Translations under genes and position numbers: made by a program
Notes under the pieces: generated by a model
Database searches by the model: none
Seen by the model: the letters and a program-made list of their open reading frames with translations, nothing else
What the model was told of the DNA's origin: nothing
DNA from: Achromobacter aloeverae
Lineage (GTDB): Bacteria > Pseudomonadota > Gammaproteobacteria > Burkholderiales > Burkholderiaceae_B
Length of the DNA stretch: 64,000 nt
Direction of reading: 5' to 3'
Assembly (NCBI RefSeq): GCF_004121055.1
Contig: NZ_PYAL01000003.1
Coordinates: 124,001 to 188,000, forward strand
In this document: positions 1 through 9,224 of the stretch, piece by piece
Numbering within the stretch: position 1 is the first letter of the stretch
Layout of the letters: the number at the start of each line of letters is the position of its first letter

Positions 1-372
1 GCCCGGGAAGGCGCCGCATGCATCGTGCAGGAAGCCAGGGTTCTTGACCGCGGCGGTGCCGATGATGACGTAGGAAATCCCGTTGTCGAGATAGCGCTCG
101 ATGGTGTCGAGGTCGCGGATGCCGCCCCCGATCTGCACCGGGATTTCATCGCCGACCGCATCGACGATGGCCTTGATGACGGCCTCGTTGCGCGGTTTGC
201 CGGCGACCGCGCCGTTCAGGTCGACCAGATGCAGGCGCCGCGCGCCCTGGTCCAGCCAATGCGTGGCCATGGCGGCGGGGTCTTCGGAGAACACCGTTGC
301 ATCGTCCAGGTCGCCCTGGCGCAGGCGGACGCAGCGCCCGTCTTTAAGGTCGATGGCGGGGATCAGCAGCAT
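1..372 (-). CDS. hisA: HisA, ProFAR isomerase (partial, C-terminus outside window)
   Basis: This is the N-terminal half (124 codons of about 245) of 1-(5-phosphoribosyl)-5-[(5-phosphoribosylamino)methylideneamino]imidazole-4-carboxamide isomerase, the cytoplasmic TIM-barrel enzyme of histidine synthesis that performs an Amadori rearrangement. The start [12 protein letters not shown] holds the expected catalytic Asp in AID, and VQIGGGIRD near residue 80 is the conserved phosphate-binding turn. The gene lies downstream of hisH in the minus-strand his operon, and hisF probably follows beyond the left edge. The ATG at 372 is the only start that preserves the conserved first beta strand. Only the truncation by the window is unusual. 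Confidence 0.95.
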   Translation of the reverse strand, partial: MLLIPAIDLKDGRCVRLRQGDLDDATVFSEDPAAMATHWLDQGARRLHLVDLNGAVAGKPRNEAVIKAIVDAVGDEIPVQIGGGIRDLDTIERYLDNGISYVIIGTAAVKNPGFLHDACGAFPG

Positions 373-462
373 GATAGATAGCGCGTAAGAATTTTCGTTG
401 GTCGGAACAGAATGGGCCTGGTCGGTCAGGCAATGGCGCCGCCGGTGAGGGCGTTCAGGCAA

Positions 463-1134
463 TCAAGGGCGCCAGTCTACAAAATTGCGATACATCCGCA
501 ATCCATATTCGGCGCTCTTTTCGGGGTGGAACTGCACCGCGAAAATGTTAGCCGTGGCCACCGCGCAGGTAAAGGAACCGCCGTAATCGCTTTCCCCAAC
601 GATAATCGAGGGGTCGGCGGGGACGGCGTAATAACTATGCACGAAATAGAAGTGCGCATGGTCCGGAATCCCTGCCCAGATGGGATGAGATCGCGACTGC
701 CGGACTTGGTTCCAGCCCATGTGGGGCACTTTCAGCAATTCCTGCTGCGGCAGCGCCGGATGTTCTTCGTAGGCGCCGACGGGCGCCGCGTACTGCGGGC
801 CGCTGAAACGGTGGACCACGCCGGGGAAAATGCCCAGGCAGATGGTCGGGCCTTCCTCGCTGGTGTCGAACAGCATTTGCTCGCCCACGCAAACGGCCAG
901 CAGCGGCTTGTTGCGCGCCGCGCGCATGACGGCTTCGCGCAGGCCCGATTCGTTGAGCGTGCGCATGCAGTCGGCCATGGCGCCCTGGCCAGGGAACACG
1001 ACGCGATCGGCCGCGTCGATGTCGGCGGCCTGGTTGCAGATACGGATGTCGGCGTCCGGCGCGGCGTGCGCGAGGGCGCGCGCCACGGAGTGGAAGTTGC
1101 CCATGCCGTAGTCGACGATAGCGATGGAAGTCAC
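463..1134 (-). CDS. hisH: HisH, glutaminase subunit of imidazole glycerol phosphate synthase
   Basis: HisH is a class I glutamine amidotransferase that makes ammonia for HisF, which closes the imidazole ring. The nucleophile Cys is in AVCVGEQM and the His-Glu pair is in FHPEKS near the C-terminus; the oxyanion strand follows the N-terminal IVDYGMGN. The length of 223 aa is normal. The frame extends further upstream, but homology begins at TSIAIVDYG, so a GTG start at 1134 is chosen; it lies 22 nt after the hisB stop and has no strong Shine-Dalgarno, so translation may be coupled to hisB. The gap of about 90 nt before hisA holds nothing recognisable. Confidence 0.95.
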   Translation of the reverse strand: MTSIAIVDYGMGNFHSVARALAHAAPDADIRICNQAADIDAADRVVFPGQGAMADCMRTLNESGLREAVMRAARNKPLLAVCVGEQMLFDTSEEGPTICLGIFPGVVHRFSGPQYAAPVGAYEEHPALPQQELLKVPHMGWNQVRQSRSHPIWAGIPDHAHFYFVHSYYAVPADPSIIVGESDYGGSFTCAVATANIFAVQFHPEKSAEYGLRMYRNFVDWRP

Positions 1135-1156
1135 GAAGGTATGCCCGATAGCCAGG

Positions 1157-1744
1157 TTACAGAACGCCCTTGGTGGACGGCACCACGCCCTGGCTGCGCG
1201 GGTCGCGCTCGATCGCCATGCGCAGCGCGCGGCCACAGGCCTTGAAAATCGTCTCGCACTGGTGATGCGCGTTCTTGCCGCGCAGGTTGTCCACATGCAG
1301 GCTGATCAACGCATGGTTGACCAGTCCCTGGAAGAACTCCCGCGTGAGGTCGACGTCGAACTTGCCGATGCGGGCCCGCGTGAACGGGACGTGGAATTCC
1401 AGGCCGGGACGGCCGGAGAAGTCCACCACCACGCGCGACAGGGCTTCATCCAGCGGCACGTAGGCATGGCCGTAGCGCATGATGCCCTTCTTGTCGCCGA
1501 TGGCGGCCGCGATGGCCTGGCCCAGCGTAATGCCGACGTCTTCCACCGTATGGTGGTCGTCGATATGGAGGTCGCCTTCGGCCTTGATTTCCAGGTCGAT
1601 CAGCCCATGGCGGGCGATCTGGTCCAGCATGTGATCGAGGAAAGGCACGCCCGTGTCGATACTCTGCTGGCCGGTGCCATCCAGGTTGAGCACCACGCGG
1701 ATACGCGTTTCATTGGTGTTGCGGGTGATTTCAGCGGTACGCAT
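1157..1744 (-). CDS. hisB: HisB, imidazoleglycerol-phosphate dehydratase
   Basis: This monofunctional enzyme dehydrates imidazoleglycerol phosphate to imidazoleacetol phosphate. Both metal-binding histidine motifs of the duplicated fold are present: [13 protein letters not shown] and HHTVEDVGI in the first half, and the NAHHQCE segment near residue 170. At 195 aa it is the usual size of a stand-alone HisB and lacks the HisN phosphatase domain fused in enterobacteria. It lies between hisC and hisH in the operon, 45 nt after hisC. No unusual residues were noticed. Confidence 0.97.
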   Translation of the reverse strand: MRTAEITRNTNETRIRVVLNLDGTGQQSIDTGVPFLDHMLDQIARHGLIDLEIKAEGDLHIDDHHTVEDVGITLGQAIAAAIGDKKGIMRYGHAYVPLDEALSRVVVDFSGRPGLEFHVPFTRARIGKFDVDLTREFFQGLVNHALISLHVDNLRGKNAHHQCETIFKACGRALRMAIERDPRSQGVVPSTKGVL

Positions 1745-1789
1745 GGAGTACTCGTAAAGAACGTTCGTCGTATTGGCGGGCGGGACGGG

Positions 1790-2917
1790 TCACGCGGCGG
1801 AGGCGCCTGGCGTGGCCTGACCCAGGATTTCCCGCAAGGCCGCCAGCAGCGCCGCGTTTTCCGCGGGGGCGCCGATGGAGATGCGCAGGCAATTCTTGAG
1901 CAGGGGATCGCCGTCACCGAATGCACGTACCCATATTTTGCGCGATTTCAGCGCCTGATGCACGGCATCCGCCCCTAACTCCCCCGAAAACCGTACCAAC
2001 AGGAAGTTGGCGGAGGACGGATGGACCGTCGTGCCCGGCAGGTCGGCCAGGGCCCGGGCCAGCGGTTCGCGGTCGGCGCGCAGCCTCGCCGCCTGCTCAT
2101 CCAGCACGTCCTTGTGGCGCAGCACCGCCAACATGACGGCCTGTGTCAGCACGTCCACGTTGTAGGGCGGGCGCACTTTGTCGAACTCGCCTATCCAGGC
2201 GGGCGGGCCGGCCAGGTAGCCGAAGCGCAGGCCGGCCAGGCCCAGCTTGGACACGGTGCGCATCACGACCGCATTGGGCAGCTCGGCCGCGCGCGGCATC
2301 CAGGTGTGGTCGGCGAACGGCTGGTAGGCCTCGTCGATGACCACCAGCCCGGGTGCCGCGTCGAGTATGGCCTGCACGTCCGCGGCCGGCCACAGGCCGC
2401 CCGTGGGATTGTTGGGCAGGGCCAGGAAAATGACCTTGGGTCGATGCGCAGCGATGGCCGCCAGCATGGCGGGCAGGTCCAGCTCCAGGTCGGCGGTCAG
2501 GGGAACGCCCACGGGGCGTGCATGGTTGTAGCGTGCCGCCATCTCGAAGATGACGAAGGACGGCGCCGGCGCCAGGACCACGTCGCCCGGCTCGCAGCAG
2601 GTTTGCACGATCAGGTGTATCAGCTCGTCGGACCCATTGCCGAACAGCAGCGCGGCGTCCGCCGGGATGCCGAAAGCCTGCCGCACCGCCTGGTGCAGCG
2701 CCGCGCCGTCGCCGGGGTAGCGGCTCAGCGCCGTGGCCCGCACGGCCGCGGCGATGTCATCGCGCACCGCGTCCGGCAGGTCGTAGGGGTTCTCCATGGC
2801 GTCGAGCTTGATGCCGCCTTCGGCATGGCCGACGGGATAGGCGGCCAGGGCCTGAATGTCGCGGCGCACGGTGGCCGCGGCCGAAGCCCGGGAGGGGCCG
2901 CGCGGGTCGTTGTTCAT
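1790..2917 (-). CDS. hisC: HisC, histidinol-phosphate aminotransferase
   Basis: This PLP-dependent fold-type I aminotransferase converts imidazoleacetol phosphate and glutamate to histidinol phosphate. The PLP-binding Lys is in the motif SKLGLAGLR, with ALPNNPTGG (substrate and cofactor contact) and VIDEAYQPF upstream of it. The length is 375 aa. The ATG overlaps the hisD stop as ATGA (2914-2917), which implies translational coupling. An Ala/Arg-rich N-terminal stretch of about 25 residues before the conserved region could mean the true start is slightly internal, but the overlap supports the one given. Confidence 0.95.
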   Translation of the reverse strand: MNNDPRGPSRASAAATVRRDIQALAAYPVGHAEGGIKLDAMENPYDLPDAVRDDIAAAVRATALSRYPGDGAALHQAVRQAFGIPADAALLFGNGSDELIHLIVQTCCEPGDVVLAPAPSFVIFEMAARYNHARPVGVPLTADLELDLPAMLAAIAAHRPKVIFLALPNNPTGGLWPAADVQAILDAAPGLVVIDEAYQPFADHTWMPRAAELPNAVVMRTVSKLGLAGLRFGYLAGPPAWIGEFDKVRPPYNVDVLTQAVMLAVLRHKDVLDEQAARLRADREPLARALADLPGTTVHPSSANFLLVRFSGELGADAVHQALKSRKIWVRAFGDGDPLLKNCLRISIGAPAENAALLAALREILGQATPGASAA

Positions 2918-4218
2918 GGCTTGTCGAGCCGGTATTCGGCGCTGCCGGCGTGCGCTTGCAGCCCTTCGCCATACGCCAGTTCGGCGGCGATGCGGCCCAG
3001 CGTCTGGGCGCCCTGCCGCGAAACCTGGATCAGGCTGGAACGCTTCTGGAAGTCATAGACGCCCAACGGCGACGAAAAGCGCGCGGTGCGCGACGTCGGC
3101 AGTACGTGGTTGGGGCCGGCGCAATAGTCGCCCAGCGATTCCGAGCTGTAGCGGCCCATGAAGATGGCGCCGGCGTGGCGGATGCGGTCGGCCCATTTTT
3201 CCGGGTCCGCCGTGGAGATTTCCAGGTGCTCCGGCGCGATGTCGTTGGCGATGGCGCAGGCTTCGTCCAGGTCGCGCACCAGGATGAGGGCGCCCCGGTT
3301 GGCCAGGCTGGTGCGCAGGATGTCGGCGCGCGGCATGGTCGGCAGCAGGCGGTCGATGGCGGCGGCCACCTGGTCCAGGTAGACGGCGTCCGGGCATAGC
3401 AGGATGGCCTGGGCCAGCTCGTCGTGCTCGGCCTGCGAGAACAGGTCCATGGCGATCCAGTCCGCCGGCGTCTGGCCGTCGCAGATGATGAGGATTTCGC
3501 TGGGGCCGGCGATCATGTCGATGCCCACCGTGCCGTAGACGCGGCGCTTGGCGGCGGCCACGTAGGCGTTGCCGGGGCCGACGATCTTGTCGACCGCCGG
3601 AATGACCGCCGTGCCATAGGCCAGCGCGCCCACGGCCTGGGCACCGCCGATGGCGTAGGCGCGGTCGACGCCGGCGATGGCGGCCGCGGCGAGCACCATG
3701 GGGTTGCGCACGCCGTCCGGCGTCGGCGTGACCATGATCAGTTCGGGCACGCCGGCGACCTTGGCGGGAATCGCGTTCATCAGCACCGACGACGGATACG
3801 CCGCCTTGCCGCCCGGTACATAGAGGCCCACCCGGTCCAGCGGGGTGATCTTCTGGCCCAGCACGGTGCCGTCGGCTTCGGTATAGGTCCAGGTCTCGCC
3901 ACGCTGGCGCTCATGGTAGGCACGCACGCGGCCCGCGGCGGCTTCCAGGGCCTGGCGCTGGGCGGCCGGCAGGGACGCCAGGGCGGCATGCCAGCTGTCC
4001 TTGGGAATCTCCAGGGCGGCCATGCTGTCAGCCTGCACACGGTCGAAGCGGCGGGTGTATTCCAGCACGGCATCGTCGCCGCGCGTCCGCACGGCATGGA
4101 GGATGTCGGCGGCGGCGCGGTCGATCGATTCGTCCTGCGTAGCCTCGAAGGCCAGCAGGTTGCGCAAGGCGGTGGCGAAGCCCGGGTCGCGGGCGTCAAG
4201 GCGGTTGATCAGTGCCAT
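2914..4218 (-). CDS. hisD: HisD, histidinol dehydrogenase
   Basis: HisD is the zinc enzyme that oxidises L-histidinol to L-histidine in two NAD-dependent steps. Recognisable segments include [11 protein letters not shown], the NAD-contact region around IVGPGNAYV, the [10 protein letters not shown] strand, SQAEHDE (metal-ligand region), and [15 protein letters not shown] near the C-terminus. The length of 434 aa is standard. It starts at the ATG at 4218, 57 nt after the hisG stop, and its stop overlaps the hisC start. Nothing in the sequence is abnormal. Confidence 0.97.
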   Translation of the reverse strand: MALINRLDARDPGFATALRNLLAFEATQDESIDRAAADILHAVRTRGDDAVLEYTRRFDRVQADSMAALEIPKDSWHAALASLPAAQRQALEAAAGRVRAYHERQRGETWTYTEADGTVLGQKITPLDRVGLYVPGGKAAYPSSVLMNAIPAKVAGVPELIMVTPTPDGVRNPMVLAAAAIAGVDRAYAIGGAQAVGALAYGTAVIPAVDKIVGPGNAYVAAAKRRVYGTVGIDMIAGPSEILIICDGQTPADWIAMDLFSQAEHDELAQAILLCPDAVYLDQVAAAIDRLLPTMPRADILRTSLANRGALILVRDLDEACAIANDIAPEHLEISTADPEKWADRIRHAGAIFMGRYSSESLGDYCAGPNHVLPTSRTARFSSPLGVYDFQKRSSLIQVSRQGAQTLGRIAAELAYGEGLQAHAGSAEYRLDKP

Positions 4219-4275
4219 GGTTCTATCCCATGCCAGGACCGGCCGGCAGGCGCGCTCCTGGCTTAAAAGAAATCA

Positions 4276-4968
4276 TCATGCCATACGCGGCGCGCTGGCC
4301 CGCTGGAAGGCATCGAGCAGCGGCTGCAGGCGGTCGCCGCGCGTCTTCAACGCGGCCTGGTTGACCACGAGGCGCGAGGAAATATGCATGATGTCCTCGA
4401 CCGCGACCAGGTTGTTGGCGCGCAGGGTGCCGCCCGAGGACACCAGGTCGACAATGGCGTCGGCCAGGCCCACCAGGGGCGCCAGCTCCATGGATCCGTA
4501 CAGCTTGATCAGGTCCACGTGCATGCCCTTGGCGGCGAAGTGCTCGCGCGCCGCCGTCACGTACTTGGTGGCCACCCGCAGGCGCGCGCCCTGGTGGACG
4601 GCCTTCTGGTAGTCGAAGCCGGTGGGCACGGCCACGCACAGGCGGCACTTGGCGATGTTCAGGTCGATGGGCTGGTACAGGCCGCCGGGGTGCTCGGCGG
4701 AATGCTCGATCAGCACGTCCTTGCCGGCGATGCCCAGGTCGGCGGCGCCGTATTGCACATAGGTCGGCACATCCGACGCGCGCACGATGATCAGGCGCAG
4801 GCCGGGATCGCTGGTCGGGATGATCAGCTTGCGGGAATTCTCGGGATTCTCCGTGACCTCGATGCCGGCCTCGGCCAGCAGCGGCAGGGTTTCCTCGAAA
4901 ATGCGGCCCTTGGAAAGGGCGAGCGTCAGCGGCGCGTCCAGGCGGCCGTTCTGGGTGGTGGAGCTCAT
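4276..4968 (-). CDS. hisG: HisG, ATP phosphoribosyltransferase, short form
   Basis: HisG commits PRPP and ATP to histidine synthesis. The N-terminal [15 protein letters not shown] and the [10 protein letters not shown] segment are typical of the catalytic domain. At 230 aa the protein lacks the C-terminal ACT-like regulatory domain of the long form found in E. coli (about 300 aa). Short HisG enzymes usually need the HisZ regulatory subunit, which is not encoded here. The start at 4968 is preferred over one 15 codons upstream because it has an AAGGA site at the right distance and opens the conserved region. The 69 nt before it, back to ibaG, hold no gene. Confidence 0.95.
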   Translation of the reverse strand: MSSTTQNGRLDAPLTLALSKGRIFEETLPLLAEAGIEVTENPENSRKLIIPTSDPGLRLIIVRASDVPTYVQYGAADLGIAGKDVLIEHSAEHPGGLYQPIDLNIAKCRLCVAVPTGFDYQKAVHQGARLRVATKYVTAAREHFAAKGMHVDLIKLYGSMELAPLVGLADAIVDLVSSGGTLRANNLVAVEDIMHISSRLVVNQAALKTRGDRLQPLLDAFQRASAPRMA

Positions 4969-5037
4969 GCGGTTTCCTTGCCGTATCGGGTCTTTATCGG
5001 GGGCGTCGCGCAAGGCGCAAGGCGCACGGCGCGCGCA

Positions 5038-5280
5038 TCAGCGCCCTGCCTCGTATTCCGCCGGGGTCAGGGTGCGCATGGAAAGGGCGTGGATTTCCGC
5101 CTTCATGCGATCGCCCAGGGCGGCGTACACCAACTGATGGCGGGCGATGGGGCGCTTGCCCTCGAAGGCCGCGCTGACGATGACGGCGTCGAAATGCGAT
5201 CCGTCGCCTTGCACGTCGATATGCTCACAGGACAGGCCGTCGAGTATGTATTGTCGGACTTGTTCGGGAGTGGGAAGCAT
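5038..5280 (-). CDS. ibaG: BolA/IbaG family protein
   Basis: This 80-residue BolA-fold protein is of the IbaG/YrbA type, which partners monothiol glutaredoxins in iron-sulfur trafficking and acid response in other bacteria. The conserved RHQLVYAALGDRM segment and the preceding strand with HFDAVIVSAAFEGK identify the family; the family's ligand His is in RHQ. It starts at the ATG at 5280, 5 nt after the exporter permease stop, so it is co-transcribed with the exporter. In many relatives murA lies between this gene and hisG; here there is only a 69-nt gap. Confidence 0.9.
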   Translation of the reverse strand: MLPTPEQVRQYILDGLSCEHIDVQGDGSHFDAVIVSAAFEGKRPIARHQLVYAALGDRMKAEIHALSMRTLTPAEYEAGR

Positions 5281-5285
5281 GATCT

Positions 5286-6098
5286 TCAATTCCGGAGTTT
5301 GTAGCCGCTGGCCAGCAGGCGTATCGCATAGCCGGCCAGCGCCAGGAACACGATGCCCACCACCGCCAGGCTGCGCCAGGGCGACACGTCGGAAACCGAG
5401 AAGAAGCCGTAGCGGAAACCGTCGATGGTGTAGAAGAGCGGGTTCCAGTGCGAAACGCCCTGCCAGAAGGCCGGTAGCGTATGGATGGAGTAGAACACGC
5501 CGGACAGGAAGGTTGCCGGCATGATGAGGAAGTTCTGGAAGGCCGCCAACTGGTCGAATTTCTCCGAATACAGGCCGGCCACCAGGCCCAGGCTGCCCAT
5601 GATGCCGCATGCGAGGACGGCGAAGGCCAGCACCCAGAGCGGATGCTGCGGATGCAGCGGGATGAAGAACAGCGCCACCGCCCAGACACACAGGCCCACC
5701 GCGATGCCGCGCACGATGGCGGCGAGCACGTAGGCCAGGAACAGGTCCCGGTACGACAGCGGCGGCAGCAGGATGAAGACCAGGTTGCCGGTGATGCGGC
5801 TCTGGATCAGGGACGACGAGGGATTGGCGAAGGCATTCTGCAGCATGCTCATCATCATCAGGCCCGGGATCAGGAACGACGTGTACGGCACCGTGCCGTA
5901 CACCTGCACCTTGTCCTGCAGGACCTGCGCGAAGACCACCAGGTACAGCAAGGCGGTGATGACGGGCGCGGCGATGGTCTGGAAGCTGACCTTCCAGAAG
6001 CGCATCAGCTCCTTGCGCAGCAGCGTGGGGAAGCCGGAGCCGGCGTTCAGGTCGGGGGCCACCAGGGGCAGCGCGCGCGGTTCGATGGGCGGGGTCAC
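5286..6098 (-). CDS. ABC-2 type exporter permease (YadH-like)
   Basis: The 270-aa inner-membrane permease has about six hydrophobic segments, beginning near residue 40 (TIAAPVITALLYLVV) and ending with a C-terminal helix near 250. The central segment LIPGLMMMSMLQNAF and the loop SRITGNLVFILLPPLSY are typical of the YadH/ABC-2 family. Its start overlaps the ATPase gene by 4 nt, so the two form one exporter. The substrate of this pair is not established in the family; its position next to the mla and his genes is common in Burkholderiales. No substrate can be assigned from the sequence. Confidence 0.92.
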   Translation of the reverse strand: MTPPIEPRALPLVAPDLNAGSGFPTLLRKELMRFWKVSFQTIAAPVITALLYLVVFAQVLQDKVQVYGTVPYTSFLIPGLMMMSMLQNAFANPSSSLIQSRITGNLVFILLPPLSYRDLFLAYVLAAIVRGIAVGLCVWAVALFFIPLHPQHPLWVLAFAVLACGIMGSLGLVAGLYSEKFDQLAAFQNFLIMPATFLSGVFYSIHTLPAFWQGVSHWNPLFYTIDGFRYGFFSVSDVSPWRSLAVVGIVFLALAGYAIRLLASGYKLRN

Positions 6099-6919
6099 GA
6101 CACCACCTCCGTCAGGCGGCTGTCTTCATCCCGCTTGTCCGCGTATTGCCCGTCCTCGCCGTGCATGATGCGCACGAAGGCATCTTCCAGGTCGACGCCG
6201 CCGACACGGGCCAGCAAGGCCTGCGTGGTGTCCAGGGCGACGATGCGGCCGCCCTTGAGCATGGCGATGCGGTTGCACAGCGTTTCCGCTTCTTCCAGGT
6301 AATGCGTCGTCAACATGATGGTGTGGCCGGCCTTGTTCAGGCGCACGATGAACTCCCACAGCGTGCGACGCAAGTCGACGTCCACGCCGGCGGTGGGTTC
6401 GTCCAGCACGATGACCGGCGGGCGATGCACCAGCGCCTGGGCCACCAGCACACGCCGTTTCATGCCGCCCGAAAGCGCGCGCATATTGTTGTCGGCCTTG
6501 TCGGCCAGGCCCAGGTTGAAGAGGATTTCGTCGATCCAGTCGTCGTTGCGGCGCAGGCCGAAGTAGCCCGACTGGATGCGCAGGGTTTCGCGCACCGTGA
6601 AGAAGGGATCGTAGACCAGTTCCTGGGGCACGACGCCGAGCGAGCGGCGGGCGACACGGTAGTCGCTGACCACGTCGTGGCCACAGACGCTGGCGCGGCC
6701 GCTGGTGGCGCGCGCGAGGCCCGCCAGGATGGAAATCAGGGTGGTCTTGCCCGCGCCATTGGGGCCAAGCAGGCCAAAGAATTCACCATGCTCGATGGTC
6801 AGGCTGACATCGCGCAGGGCCTGGAAACCTGGTTTGGACGGCTTGCCCAGCCATTTTTTCCACCCGGGGCTGCGCGGGGCGTAGATTTTCGAGACGTTTT
6901 CGAGACAAACGGCGGACAT
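6095..6919 (-). CDS. ABC exporter ATP-binding protein (YadG-like)
   Basis: This cytoplasmic ATPase drives the overlapping permease. Walker A is GPNGAGKTT, the signature is LSGGMKRRVLVAQ, Walker B is VIVLDEPTAGVD, and the switch His is in LTTHYLEEAE. The length is about 274 aa. The start at 6919 (MSAVCLENVSKIY) is preferred to an in-frame ATG at 6958 because that upstream ATG lies inside a TATAAT box, and the ABC domain begins right after the chosen Met. A short insert of about 18 residues (PGWKKWLGKPSKPGF region) between the first strand and Walker A is a feature of this subfamily. Confidence 0.93.
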   Translation of the reverse strand: MSAVCLENVSKIYAPRSPGWKKWLGKPSKPGFQALRDVSLTIEHGEFFGLLGPNGAGKTTLISILAGLARATSGRASVCGHDVVSDYRVARRSLGVVPQELVYDPFFTVRETLRIQSGYFGLRRNDDWIDEILFNLGLADKADNNMRALSGGMKRRVLVAQALVHRPPVIVLDEPTAGVDVDLRRTLWEFIVRLNKAGHTIMLTTHYLEEAETLCNRIAMLKGGRIVALDTTQALLARVGGVDLEDAFVRIMHGEDGQYADKRDEDSRLTEVVS

Positions 6920-6956
6920 GGGACGACCAGGGGGCCCGTAAAAGAGCGAATCCCGC

Positions 6957-6985
6957 ATTATACGGTCGCCGCCATCCCGATACCC
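6957..6985 (-). promoter_or_regulatory. putative promoter of the exporter-ibaG-his transcription unit
   Basis: On the minus strand a perfect TATAAT occupies 6957-6962, about 38 nt upstream of the chosen exporter start. A recognisable -35 is not obvious 17 bp upstream (GGGTAT at 6980-6985), so strength is uncertain. It lies in the gap of about 135 nt after mlaC and would start transcription near 6950, making exporter, ibaG and his genes one unit. Confidence 0.45.
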
Positions 6986-7055
6986 CGACGGTGCGCGAGG
7001 ACATCCCGACCCCGCCGGCCATGGGAGGCGGACGGGGCGCGGAGATGTGGCCCTT

Positions 7056-7685
7056 TTATTTATTGCGCTGGTTCAGCGCCTTGATCAGGCCGTCGATACC
7101 GTTCTGGTTGATTTCCTGCGCGAACTGGTTGCGGTAGTTCTGGATGAGCCAGATGTTTTCCACATTCAGGTCATAGATCTTCCACCCGCTGGCGGTCTTT
7201 TCCAGGCGGTAGTCGACACCGGTGTTCTGGCCGTTGGATTGGCTGATCACGGTGCGCACGACCAGGTCGTCGGCCTTGGGATCGCCGCGGAAAGGCAAGG
7301 TCTTGGTGGCGGTCTGGTTGTCCACGCGGGTCAGGGCGCCGGCGTACGTGCGCACCAGCGTGCCGCGGAAGGCCTCGGCCAGGGCTTTTTGCTGCTCCGG
7401 CGTGGCCTGGCGCCAGTAGCGGCCAGCGCTCAGGCGGGTGGTCTTCTCGAAATCGACATAAGGCAGGATGTGCTGCGTCACCACCTGGTTGACGCGCGCC
7501 ACATCGCCCGGCTTCACGCCGCCGCCGGCCTTCAGGGCGTTGAGCGTCTCGTCGGCGACATCCTGCACGAACTTGTCAGGCGCGCCCTGGCCGTCCGGGG
7601 CCGCGCGCGCCACGTGGACGGCGCCCAGGCCGAGCAGGCCCACCAGGGCCAGGCGTTGCAACAGCGAAATTACGGGGAACCGCAT
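7056..7685 (-). CDS. mlaC: MlaC, periplasmic phospholipid-binding protein
   Basis: MlaC shuttles phospholipids between the outer-membrane MlaA complex and the inner-membrane MlaFED transporter. The 209-aa protein has a cleavable Sec signal (hydrophobic LLQRLALVGLLGLGAV, likely cut after ARA). It then shows the MlaC/Ttg2D pattern: FVQDVADETLNAL, the VTQHILPYVDFEKTTRL helix, and the C-terminal VDYRLEKTASGWKIYDL strand pair. It is last in the mlaF-E-D-A-C string. An mlaB gene (STAS protein, about 90 codons), commonly found after mlaC, does not fit in the 136 nt that follow. Confidence 0.95.
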   Translation of the reverse strand: MRFPVISLLQRLALVGLLGLGAVHVARAAPDGQGAPDKFVQDVADETLNALKAGGGVKPGDVARVNQVVTQHILPYVDFEKTTRLSAGRYWRQATPEQQKALAEAFRGTLVRTYAGALTRVDNQTATKTLPFRGDPKADDLVVRTVISQSNGQNTGVDYRLEKTASGWKIYDLNVENIWLIQNYRNQFAQEINQNGIDGLIKALNQRNK

Positions 7686-7747
7686 GGGGACTCCTTCTGG
7701 ATAGGGATGGCGGCGGCACGCGGCAAGCCCCGTGCCACCGCGGAGAT

Positions 7748-8590
7748 TCAGCGTTTGGCCGGCGCGACGGTGCCCGACTGGTTGGCGCCCGGCGCGGGCA
7801 CCGTGGGCGCCGCTGCCGGCGCCTTGGCGTTGGCGTCGGACGCGTCATCGTCGTTGTAGTTGGGCAGTTCGTCCTGCGCCTTCTGGCCCAGCACCATGGC
7901 GTTGCGGCGTTGCAGATAGGCGTCGCGCACGAAACTGTAGGGATCCAGGGCGATACGGTCGACCGTGTCGGTGGCGTCCAGCAGGCTGGCACGGCGGTCG
8001 ACGATCTGCAGGCCGTAGAGCGAGTTGCGCACGCGCACGTTGTCGATGGCGCCTACGCTGGTGTAGGTGTTGCCGACGAAATCGCCCGCCAGGCCGGCGC
8101 CGTCGCGCACCGTGCTGGGGCCCCAGAACGGCAGCACCAGGTACGGGCCCTGGCCGAAGCCCCAGACGCCCAGGGTGGTGCCGAAGTCGTTGGGAATGCG
8201 CGGCTGGCCGTTGGCGGTGGCGACGTCGATACATCCGCCCACGCCCAGGGTGGTGTTGAAGAGGACGCGGCCCACCGTGTTGATGGCGTCAAGGCCGCGG
8301 CCCTGCAACATGCTGTTGGCGGCGGCCCAGATGTCGGCCACGTTGTTGAACATGTTGTGGACGCAGGTGCGCACCGGTTGCGGCGTCACGTAGGTATAGC
8401 CCACGGAGATGGGACGCAGGAAGTTGCGGTCCACCGCGTCGTTGAACGAATAGACGCCGCGGTTGAAGCCTTCCCAGGGGTCGCGCGGGTCGGGGTTCTG
8501 CACGGACGCGCAGCCTGCCAGGGCCAGGCCGGCCGCGGCCAGCGAGGCGACGCGCAAGAAACCGGTCCGGGAAAAGGTGGGAGTGTTCAT
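7748..8590 (-). CDS. mlaA: MlaA (VacJ), outer-membrane lipoprotein of lipid transport
   Basis: MlaA removes mislocalised phospholipids from the outer leaflet of the outer membrane and hands them to MlaC. The lipoprotein signal ends in a lipobox LAGC at about residue 27. The mature part shows DPWEGFNRGVYSFNDAVD, the amphipathic region FNTTLGVGG, and GQGPYLVLPFWGPST, all MlaA hallmarks. The length is 280 aa, with an Ala/Pro-rich low-complexity tail after about residue 245. It sits between mlaD and mlaC, the arrangement common in betaproteobacteria, whereas E. coli encodes MlaA elsewhere. Confidence 0.95.
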   Translation of the reverse strand: MNTPTFSRTGFLRVASLAAAGLALAGCASVQNPDPRDPWEGFNRGVYSFNDAVDRNFLRPISVGYTYVTPQPVRTCVHNMFNNVADIWAAANSMLQGRGLDAINTVGRVLFNTTLGVGGCIDVATANGQPRIPNDFGTTLGVWGFGQGPYLVLPFWGPSTVRDGAGLAGDFVGNTYTSVGAIDNVRVRNSLYGLQIVDRRASLLDATDTVDRIALDPYSFVRDAYLQRRNAMVLGQKAQDELPNYNDDDASDANAKAPAAAPTVPAPGANQSGTVAPAKR

Positions 8591-8659
8591 ATTGTTGCTT
8601 TATATCCAGGCTTCTCGAAGAAGACGCCGCGTCGGGGACGGCTGGCGCCACGGAAGTGC

Positions 8660-9154
8660 TCAATTCTTGGGGGCTGCGTCCCCGGCCGGCGCGGAGCCCT
8701 GCTTTTCGGCCGTTCCATAGAGGAATTGGCTGATCAGGTTCTCCAGCACGACAGCGCTCTGTGTATAGCGGATTTTGCCGCCGTCGGCAAAATTATCCTC
8801 TTCCGTCCCTGCCGTGACACCAACATATTGCTCCCCCAGCAGGCCGGAGGTCAGGATGGCGACCGAGGAATCCTTGGGGAACTGGTAGCGGCTGTCCAGC
8901 TGCAGGGTGACGACGGCCTGGAAGGTCTTGTCGTCGAATGAAATCCTGGAGACACGGCCCACCACGACGCCGGCGCTCTTGACCGCCGCCCTTTCCTTCA
9001 GGCCGCCGATGTTGTCGAAGTTGGCGCTGAGGCTATAGGTGGGCGCCAGGGAGAATGAGCTGAGGTTGCCGGCGCGCAGCGCCAGGAACACCAGGGCGGC
9101 GGCTCCCAGCAGCACGAACAGGCCTACCCAGAAATCGGTTTTTTCGCGTGACAT
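8660..9154 (-). CDS. mlaD: MlaD, MCE-domain subunit of the Mla transporter
   Basis: MlaD is an inner-membrane anchored MCE protein that forms a hexameric ring guiding lipids to MlaFE. It has one N-terminal transmembrane helix (WVGLFVLLGAAALVFLA) followed by a single MCE domain containing YSLSANFDNIGGLKERAAV and the VGRVSRISFD strand. The length of 164 aa is usual. The C-terminus is an Ala/Pro-rich tail after a short helix (VLENLISQFLYG) that in homologues lines the hydrophobic channel. It lies 70 nt after mlaE. Confidence 0.95.
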   Translation of the reverse strand: MSREKTDFWVGLFVLLGAAALVFLALRAGNLSSFSLAPTYSLSANFDNIGGLKERAAVKSAGVVVGRVSRISFDDKTFQAVVTLQLDSRYQFPKDSSVAILTSGLLGEQYVGVTAGTEEDNFADGGKIRYTQSAVVLENLISQFLYGTAEKQGSAPAGDAAPKN

Positions 9155-9224
9155 AAGTATCCGTGTCAGGAGTGCGTATCAGTATCAACGGGGTTGAGTC
9201 TTTGCATCGTATGCGCCGGCCGGG

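Noticed and set aside
6916-6958. Start of the exporter ATPase at the ATG at 6958
   Set aside because: That ATG is part of a TATAAT box and the extra 13 residues are unconserved; 6919 is preferred.
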